Shown in pieces: positions 58,552-64,000 of a DNA stretch of 64,000 nucleotides. Every line of letters begins with the position of its first letter. Position 1 is the first letter of the stretch. Below the pieces are notes generated by a model that worked only from the letters and a program-made list of their open reading frames with translations, did no database searches and was not told the DNA's origin. Origin of the DNA: Serratia symbiotica (GTDB lineage: Bacteria > Pseudomonadota > Gammaproteobacteria > Enterobacterales > Enterobacteriaceae); contig JAMDYG010000002.1 in assembly GCA_024160085.1 (NCBI GenBank), forward strand, positions 62,001 to 126,000, written 5' to 3'. A program made the translations under genes and the position numbers.

Positions 58552-59874
58552 ATGGCAAAAGATAAACAACGTGGTTTTTTCTCCTGGTTGGGTTTCGGCC
58601 AAAAGGATGAAGAACAGCAGCACACTAAACTTTCAGTAGAACCGACGGAAAACCAGTCAGTAAAGACACCGGAAGAATCGTCGGCTAACCAGGGATCTGA
58701 CCCTTTCCCCTGCGTGAATACATCAAGGGAGTGGGATAACAGCCAAATCGGCGAACCGATTGTGCCAAGTCTGCCAGCAGTGGATCAACCACCAGCGCGG
58801 CTAGAACAGGTAGCTAAACCCGAGCCAAAGGCCGCTGCAACCCGGCTAGAAGATATAGTGGCTGTTGCCGCAGAACCAGTGAGCGTCGTGCCGATGACAG
58901 CACCGGTCGAACTGGCAGCACCTGCCATCATTCAGGAGCAGGAACGCCCAACCAAAGAAGGTTTCTTTACCCGTCTAAAGCACAGCTTGCTGAAAACCAA
59001 ACAAAACCTGGGCTCCGGTTTCATCGTCCTGTTCCGTAGCAAGAGAATCGACGACGATCTGTTTGACAAGCTGGAAGAACAACTGTTGATCGCCGATGTT
59101 GGCGTGGAAACTACACGTAAAATTATTACCACCCTTACCCAGCACGCTAGCCGAAAACAGTTGAAAGACGCCGAAGCACTGTACGGCAAGCTGAAGGCGG
59201 AAATGTCTAAGATCCTGGCTAACGTTGATCGGCCGCTGGATGTCAGTGGCAAAGCTCCATATATCATTCTTATGGTTGGCGTCAACGGCGTGGGTAAAAC
59301 CACCACCATCGGCAAACTGGCGCGTCAGTTTCAGGATGAAGGCAAGTCGGTGATGCTGGCAGCAGGGGATACCTTCCGCGCGGCGGCGGTCGAGCAATTG
59401 CAGGTGTGGGGCGAACGAAACCGCATCCCGGTGGTGGCGCAGCATAACGGCACTGACTCCGCCTCGGTGATTTTCGACGCGGTACAGGCCGCCAAGGCAC
59501 GCGGCGTCGACGTGTTGATCGCCGATACTGCAGGCCGTTTGCAGAACAAAGCGCACCTGATGGAAGAGCTGAAGAAGATCGTCCGTGTTATGAAAAAACT
59601 GGACACTCAGGCTCCCCATGAAGTTATGCTGACGCTTGATGCCAGCACCGGTCAGAACGCTGTCAGTCAAGCGAAATTATTTAATGAAGCTGTAGGCTTA
59701 ACCGGCATCACACTGACTAAACTGGATGGTACTGCCAAGGGCGGATTGATCTTCGCCATCGCTGATCAGTTCAGTATTCCGATTCGTTATATCGGCGTTG
59801 GGGAAGGCATCGAAGATTTGCGGCCGTTTAAGGCTGACGATTTTATTGAGGCACTTTTTGCTCAAGAGGATTAA
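58552..59874 (+). CDS. ftsY: Signal recognition particle receptor FtsY
   Basis: FtsY is the membrane-associated GTPase receptor for SRP and targets ribosomes making membrane proteins. It is 440 residues and intact. An acidic, Pro-rich A domain (residues about 1-140, with DKQRGFFSWLGFGQKDEEQQ at the start) is followed by the N domain and the G domain: MVGVNGVGKTTTIGKLARQF (G1), AGDTFRAAAVEQLQVW (G2), IADTAGRLQNK (G3), LTKLDGTAKGGLIF (G4), GVGEGIEDLRPF. The A domain is somewhat shorter than in E. coli. It is first in the ftsY-ftsE-ftsX operon. Confidence 0.97.
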   Translation: MAKDKQRGFFSWLGFGQKDEEQQHTKLSVEPTENQSVKTPEESSANQGSDPFPCVNTSREWDNSQIGEPIVPSLPAVDQPPARLEQVAKPEPKAAATRLEDIVAVAAEPVSVVPMTAPVELAAPAIIQEQERPTKEGFFTRLKHSLLKTKQNLGSGFIVLFRSKRIDDDLFDKLEEQLLIADVGVETTRKIITTLTQHASRKQLKDAEALYGKLKAEMSKILANVDRPLDVSGKAPYIILMVGVNGVGKTTTIGKLARQFQDEGKSVMLAAGDTFRAAAVEQLQVWGERNRIPVVAQHNGTDSASVIFDAVQAAKARGVDVLIADTAGRLQNKAHLMEELKKIVRVMKKLDTQAPHEVMLTLDASTGQNAVSQAKLFNEAVGLTGITLTKLDGTAKGGLIFAIADQFSIPIRYIGVGEGIEDLRPFKADDFIEALFAQED

Positions 59875-59879
59875 TACGG

Positions 59880-60551
59880 ATGATTCGCTTTGAACAGGTC
59901 AGTAAAGCTTATCTGGGTGGAAGGCAAGCGCTGCAAGGGATGGAATTACATCTGCATCCAGCGCAAATGGCATTTCTGACTGGCCACTCTGGTGCGGGAA
60001 AGAGTACCCTACTAAAGCTGATTTGTGGCATCGAACGACCCAGCACTGGCCATATCTGGTTTGATGGCCATGACATCAGTCGGTTAAAAAATCGCGAGGT
60101 GCCGTTCCTGCGTCGGCAGATCGGCATGGTTTTCCAGGATCACCATCTGCTGCTGGATCGGACAGTGTATGACAATGTGGCAATGCCACTGATCATCACC
60201 GGTGCCAGCACCGAAGACATCCGGTATCGCGTTTCTGCCGCGCTGGACAAGGTCGGGCTGCTGGATAAAGCGAAAAATTTCCCGGCTCAGCTTTCCGGCG
60301 GGGAGCAACAGCGCGTGGGCATTGCCCGTGCGGTGGTAAACAGGCCGATAGTGTTGCTGGCGGATGAACCGACCGGTAACCTAGACGATGTACTGTCTGA
60401 AAGCATTCTGCGCCTATTTGAAGAATTTAACCGAGTTGGCGTCACTGTGCTGATGGCAACCCACGACACTACACTAATAGCCCGAAGTAATTACCCTATC
60501 CTGACGCTGAACCAGGGACGCATGCTGGGAGGAGCGTACCATGGCAAATAA
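59880..60551 (+). CDS. ftsE: Cell division ABC transporter ATP-binding protein FtsE
   Basis: FtsE with FtsX activates the EnvC/amidase system at the septum. It is 223 residues and intact: [21 protein letters not shown], Walker [17 protein letters not shown]-loop [13 protein letters not shown], signature [15 protein letters not shown], Walker [13 protein letters not shown], switch ATHD. It starts five bases after the ftsY stop and overlaps ftsX by 11 bases, so the three genes are one operon. Confidence 0.97.
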   Translation: MIRFEQVSKAYLGGRQALQGMELHLHPAQMAFLTGHSGAGKSTLLKLICGIERPSTGHIWFDGHDISRLKNREVPFLRRQIGMVFQDHHLLLDRTVYDNVAMPLIITGASTEDIRYRVSAALDKVGLLDKAKNFPAQLSGGEQQRVGIARAVVNRPIVLLADEPTGNLDDVLSESILRLFEEFNRVGVTVLMATHDTTLIARSNYPILTLNQGRMLGGAYHGK

Positions 60552-61494
60552 TGCAAAAACTGTCAAGAGTAAGATACTGCGCGTCGGTTGGCGCGAACAG
60601 TGGCGCTACGCCTGGATGCATGCTATCAAGGATATGCTGAGCCAACTATTGGCAACGCTGCTAACGGTGATGGTGATTGCCATCTCCCTAACGCTACCGA
60701 GCCTGTGCTACATCGGGTGGAAAAATATCAGCTCGGCCGCCACCCAATGGTATCCGCAACCTCAACTGACCGTCTATCTTGACAAGTCACTGAATGATGA
60801 CGCGGCTCTGAAAGTATTGGACTTCATCAAAATGGAAGCAGGCGTAGAGAAGGTGAACTATCTGTCGCGTGAAGAGGTTCGGGGCGAGTTCCGCAGTTGG
60901 TCAGGTTTTAGCGGCGCGTTGGACATGCTGGAAGAGAACCCGTTGCCGGCGGTGGCGATCATTACGCCAAAGATGAGCTTCCAAAGTTCGGAAACGCTCA
61001 ACACTATGCGCGATCACATAGCGGCGGTTCAGGGCGTGGACGAGGTGCGGATGGATGATAGCTGGTTTGCCCGCTTAGCGGCGCTGACCGGATTGGTCGG
61101 CCAGGTAGCGGCGATTATCGGCGTGCTAATGGTAGTGGCAGTATTCCTGGTAATTGGCAACAGCGTGCGCCTAAGCATCTTCAGCCGCCGCGATACCATC
61201 AATGTGATGAAGCTGATCGGTGCCACTGATGGCTTTATCCTGCGGCCATTCCTCAACGGCGGGGCGATGCTGGGCTTTGCTGGCGCATTGCTATCACTGG
61301 TGCTGTCTGGGGTACTGATGTGGAGGCTGGAGTCGGTAATAAGCGACGTGGCCAAGATTTTTGGCACCACCTTCACGCTGCACGGGCTGGGCTGGGATGA
61401 GGCGCTACTCTTGCTGATTATCTTCGCGATGATCGGCTGGTTCGCTGCCTGGCTGGCTACGGTGCAACATTTACGCCGATTTACACCAAAGTAA
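60541..61494 (+). CDS. ftsX: Cell division ABC transporter permease FtsX
   Basis: FtsX is the permease partner of FtsE; its periplasmic loop binds EnvC. It is 317 residues and intact. It has a cytoplasmic N-terminus ([25 protein letters not shown]), the first membrane segment ([21 protein letters not shown]), a large periplasmic domain ([23 protein letters not shown]), then three segments ([60 protein letters not shown]). A GGAGG box precedes the ATG inside ftsE. Confidence 0.96.
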   Translation: MANNAKTVKSKILRVGWREQWRYAWMHAIKDMLSQLLATLLTVMVIAISLTLPSLCYIGWKNISSAATQWYPQPQLTVYLDKSLNDDAALKVLDFIKMEAGVEKVNYLSREEVRGEFRSWSGFSGALDMLEENPLPAVAIITPKMSFQSSETLNTMRDHIAAVQGVDEVRMDDSWFARLAALTGLVGQVAAIIGVLMVVAVFLVIGNSVRLSIFSRRDTINVMKLIGATDGFILRPFLNGGAMLGFAGALLSLVLSGVLMWRLESVISDVAKIFGTTFTLHGLGWDEALLLLIIFAMIGWFAAWLATVQHLRRFTPK

Positions 61495-61816
61495 GATTTT
61501 TTGGTATACTCTTCTTTCGCTGCTCTGAACGTGTTGCGGGAGAAGGGTATAACTTAAGTACAGTCAGCATCATTCCTTTCTTTTAGCGCACAAATTCCCT
61601 ATCAGCCTGAATTTTCATTCCATATTGTTAGATGCAATTTGGTGGTAAAACAGTGAGCTTATTGGGCAGAGCAGGGTCGTAAGGCTACAGCGACGTATGA
61701 ACGTATCCGGCGTGTCGAAGCGCGTTGGCAAGCAACAGTCTCTGCCATAAAATCGATCATTTCCCCGCTGTAGTTATCACCTGCATGATCTGTTTCTTAT
61801 ATAAGAGAGGGTTTAA
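61495..61816. promoter_or_regulatory. rpoH upstream region
   Basis: Between ftsX and rpoH lie 322 bases with no gene. In E. coli this region has several rpoH promoters (sigma70, sigmaE and others). A ttggtatactct stretch just after ftsX and an AT-rich tttcttatataagagag just before the start are visible. I could not confirm a sigmaE box. Confidence 0.45.
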
Positions 61817-62674
61817 ATGACCAAAGAAATGCAAACTTTAGCTTTAGTACCCCAAGGTAGCTTGGAAGCCTACATCCGGGCAGCCAACACCTACCCAATG
61901 CTGACGGCAGAGGAAGAACGGGATCTGGCTGAACGGCTGCATTATCAAGGTGATCTAGGAGCAGCCAAGCAGCTTATCCTGGCCCACCTGCGCTTTGTCG
62001 CTCATATTGCCCGTAACTATTCAGGCTATGGTCTGCCGCAGGCGGATCTAATCCAAGAGGGCAATATCGGCCTGATGAAAGCTGTTCGTCGCTTCAACCC
62101 GGAGGTTGGCGTACGTCTGGTGTCCTTTGCGGTGCATTGGATTAAGGCAGAAATCCACGAATACGTGCTGCGCAATTGGCGCATTGTTAAGGTTGCTACC
62201 ACCAAGGCTCAGCGCAAACTGTTCTTTAACCTGCGTAAAACCAAGCAGCGCCTGGGCTGGTTCAATCAGGACGAGGTAGAGCTGGTGGCTCGCGAACTGG
62301 GCGTGACCAACAAAGACGTGCGAGAGATGGAGTCCCGCATGGCGGTACAAGATATGACATTCGATCCGGCCCCAGATGACGAAACCCGTGACGGCCAGTC
62401 GCTAGCGCCCGTACTCTATCTACAGGATAAAAGCTCCAATTTCTCCGAAGATATTGAAGCGGATAACTGGGAAAGCAACGCAGCGGACAAAATAGCTTAT
62501 GCGCTGGAAGGTCTAGATGAGCGCAGCCAGCATATCATTCGTGCCCGTTGGTTGGATAATAACAACAAGTCTACGCTGCAAGAGCTGGCCGATCAGTACG
62601 GCGTTTCCGCCGAACGTGTACGTCAACTTGAAAAAAAGGCCATGAATAAACTGAAAATGGCGATCGAAGCATAA
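61817..62674 (+). CDS. rpoH: RNA polymerase heat shock sigma factor RpoH (sigma 32)
   Basis: RpoH directs transcription of chaperones and proteases. It is 285 residues and intact: [41 protein letters not shown] (region 2), [23 protein letters not shown], the RpoH box [18 protein letters not shown] bound by FtsH/DnaK control, and region 4 [35 protein letters not shown] precedes the ATG at eight bases. Temperature control of translation by mRNA folding of the 5' part is known in E. coli; it is plausible here but not tested. Confidence 0.97.
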   Translation: MTKEMQTLALVPQGSLEAYIRAANTYPMLTAEEERDLAERLHYQGDLGAAKQLILAHLRFVAHIARNYSGYGLPQADLIQEGNIGLMKAVRRFNPEVGVRLVSFAVHWIKAEIHEYVLRNWRIVKVATTKAQRKLFFNLRKTKQRLGWFNQDEVELVARELGVTNKDVREMESRMAVQDMTFDPAPDDETRDGQSLAPVLYLQDKSSNFSEDIEADNWESNAADKIAYALEGLDERSQHIIRARWLDNNNKSTLQELADQYGVSAERVRQLEKKAMNKLKMAIEA

Positions 62675-62687
62675 GTTTATTCCACGA

Positions 62688-62714
62688 CAAAAAAGCCCAG
62701 TGTGGGCTGCCTCC
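62688..62714 (-). terminator. Rho-independent terminator for the minus-strand panZ transcript
   Basis: On the minus strand a stem agccca-cac-tgggct is followed at once by tttttt. It sits between the rpoH stop and the convergent panZ remnant, and the T run places it as the panZ terminator; the hairpin may also slow rpoH transcripts. Confidence 0.7.
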
Positions 62715-62809
62715 ATAACCTTAAATATTGCCTGTCTTCATGGCAAAGACTGTTCAAAGGCCGCCACCCGACACAATGGCGATCAGCCCCCATGCTGTCA
62801 GTCAAGGCA

Positions 62810-63224
62810 TCACTTCTGCCAAAGTTCTCCCTGTGAGACGAAGCCGCAAGCGCGCATAAAATTGCCGACTGCTCTGCGCTTGCAGAGAGCAAGGCGGGCG
62901 GTTTACAGATGCCAGTAAGCGGCCTGCGGTAACTGACGCTGTTGTGTCCTACACCAGATACAACCCCACGCCACGGCGGAGTGCCTGCCACTTCACGTAC
63001 CCGTAGATCTTGTAAGCTAGGCGTGGTCATCCCGCAGTACGATTTTCACCGCACCCAGCAGTCGTTCGTTAAAGCGGGCAGCAAACAGGGCTTAATAGGG
63101 CTTTACCGTCACTGCCGTTAAGCCATCGTTGCCATTGTTCCGGCTGCTGATGCGGCCAAATTTTGCCGAGGTTGATGAGATCTTGCGTAGACAACGCAAT
63201 CAAACGCTCAATAGTTAATTTCAT
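62810..63224 (-). pseudogene. panZ: panZ (panM), GNAT-like activator of PanD, broken
   Basis: PanZ triggers self-cleavage of the PanD zymogen and so controls pantothenate/CoA synthesis. ATG at 63224 reads KLTIERLIALSTQDLINLGKIWP, QWLNGSDGKAL, then a frameshift to FAARFNERLLGAVKIVLRD, then another to LQDLRVREVAGT. Beyond it only traces (RACGFVSQGELWQK, ending TGA at 62810) remain of the acetyl-CoA-binding and C-terminal part. At least three frame changes are needed. It is convergent with rpoH. Confidence 0.78.
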
Positions 63225-63807
63225 GCAGAATTCCCGCGCAGCTAAATAATACCGACAGTGTAATAGATCTTGCGCAGAGCCTAATGCCAGTTTTTATTAG
63301 AAATACTGCTTGCATAGGCATCCACTTTTTTGATCAGCTGATGATCCGTTGCGCCGTAAAGCCTCATCCTTCTGATCTGCCCCCATAAAGAATTGACCGC
63401 CTAATGCGTAGCGGCACTGCAAGGAGCCGGGTTGCGCATTCTGGTGTATACCGGCAACCAACCACAGCATGTGCCTGTTATGAGATTTGCGCTGACCGGA
63501 GTGATTGATCAGCGCAAATTTCAGACCTGTGGGCTATCACGGTGGTTACCACTCTTTGCCAAAAGCTTGCATTTTATACAGATGTCAACAGTCTTTTCGT
63601 CACTACTTGTCGCTCTTTCCGTTATAATCGCTCTTTAAACTTTGAACCTATCCCATTAGGCTATTTTATTTGCCATTTTGGGCCTAGGCAGTGCTCGTCC
63701 CCCCTCACGGACTCCAGGTAGGCTGCGGTTGTTGCACGCTGTTAGTATCTAAACTGGATGCAACAATATACGCCGATGGGGATAGGTACTTTATAGGGTG
63801 AACCATA
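63225..63807. other. No recognisable gene
   Basis: A 68-codon frame from 63432 begins MRILVYTGNQPQHVPVMRFAL, but it matches no family I can name with confidence and has no clear ribosome site. Near 63650 the sequence cctatcccattaggctattt resembles a phrase found reversed near 17675 and 58500. Otherwise I see nothing. Confidence 0.35.
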
Positions 63808-64000
63808 GTGCTGCTTCTGGTGATAACTACCATTTTGTGGGCGTTCTCTTTTAGCTTAATTGGCGAGTACTTGGCTGGCCATGTCGACAGTGGATTTTCG
63901 GTGCTGATGCGCATTGGGCTGGCAGCGCTGGTATTCCTACCGTTCCTGCGCTGGCGCAATATCAGGCCATAGGTGATCCTGCTGTATATGCTGGCGGGAG
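63808..64000 (+). pseudogene. EamA-type amino acid/carboxylate transporter, TAG-interrupted, partial at window end
   Basis: From GTG at 63808 the reading is LLLVITTILWAFSFSLIGEYLAGHVDSGFSVLMRIGLAALVFLPFLRWRNIRP, then TAG near 63970, then VILLYMLAG running off the window. The ILWAFSFSLIG and GEYLAGHVD...R segments are the first EamA repeat. The true start could lie a few codons upstream. The single TAG already breaks the protein inside the first 60 residues. Confidence 0.65.

Noticed and set aside
58932-59670. Long minus-strand frame opposite ftsY
   Set aside because: No recognisable protein; ftsY on the plus strand is complete.
63432-63638. Plus frame MRILVYTGNQPQHVPVMRFAL as a formyltransferase-like or other gene
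   Set aside because: A faint resemblance only; length and lack of motifs do not support a call.
1-64000. TAG as a reassigned sense codon
   Set aside because: The TAGs stand at positions of different residues (Trp, Gln, Glu, Ser), many host genes also have frameshifts, and recQ uses TAG as its natural stop.

Overview
The window looks like a chromosome piece from a gamma-enterobacterium close to Serratia, most likely an aphid-associated Serratia symbiotica-type lineage. That placement is inference. It rests on closest recall of protein sequences, Enterobacterales gene order, Serratia-type dispersed repeats and very heavy pseudogene load at moderate GC. Roughly half of the recognisable genes are broken by in-frame stops, frameshifts or internal deletions. 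Genes for replication, repair, cell division, ribosome/tRNA modification and a few pathways remain intact among the wrecks. This is the pattern expected of a recently host-restricted symbiont still in active genome decay.

Layout. 0.2-9.4 kb matches the mnmC-yfcL-epmC-yfcA-mepA-aroC-prmB / smrB / sixA-yfcZ / fadL region of E. coli. Only aroC and prmB are intact, and fadI-fadJ are gone. 9.4-14.6 kb is accessory: IS1-type remnant, hicB antitoxin remnant, IS256-type element, and a decayed two-partner-secretion haemagglutinin/haemolysin pair (tpsA, tpsB). 15-22 kb is cyaA (broken) divergent from hemC-hemD-hemX-hemY, where only hemX is clean. 22.5-24.7 kb holds an AT-rich glycosyltransferase remnant and a prophage/island integrase remnant that abuts dusA. 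24.7-34.4 kb is dusA, an IS110 remnant, dnaB, alr and tyrB (both broken), then divergent uvrA and ssb. 34.5-40.7 kb is a decayed mobile island: an IS, a SymE-like pair, an XRE regulator, a primase/ATPase-like gene, a tyrosine recombinase split by an insert with a toxin-antitoxin pair and a VENN-motif (CdiA-like) fragment, a ParD fragment and a second IS256 copy. 40.8-53.1 kb follows E. coli cyaY-lptM-dapF-DUF484-xerC-yigB-uvrD ... rarD ... recQ-rhtC-pldB-yigL. Here cyaY, lptM, dapF, uvrD and recQ survive. 53.1-63.2 kb follows dcrB-yhhQ-tusA-zntA-yhhL-rsmD / ftsY-ftsE-ftsX-rpoH / panZ. Here tusA, ftsYEX and rpoH survive. The window ends in a broken EamA-type transporter.

How the genes work together. 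The surviving set supports DNA replication and repair (dnaB, ssb, uvrA, uvrD, recQ), envelope assembly and division (ftsE/X, ftsY, lptM), lysine/peptidoglycan precursor supply (dapF), aromatic amino acids (aroC), Fe-S homeostasis (cyaY), tRNA and ribosomal protein modification (dusA, tusA, prmB) and heat shock (rpoH). Losses affect cAMP signalling (cyaA), fatty acid uptake/oxidation, haem synthesis (hemC has one stop, hemD several), D-alanine racemisation (alr), chromosome dimer resolution (xerC), zinc export and secreted adhesins/toxins. Premature stops in the decayed genes are strikingly often TAG. Repeats and IS remnants sit at the point where cyaA and cyaY, normally adjacent, have been separated by about 25 kb.
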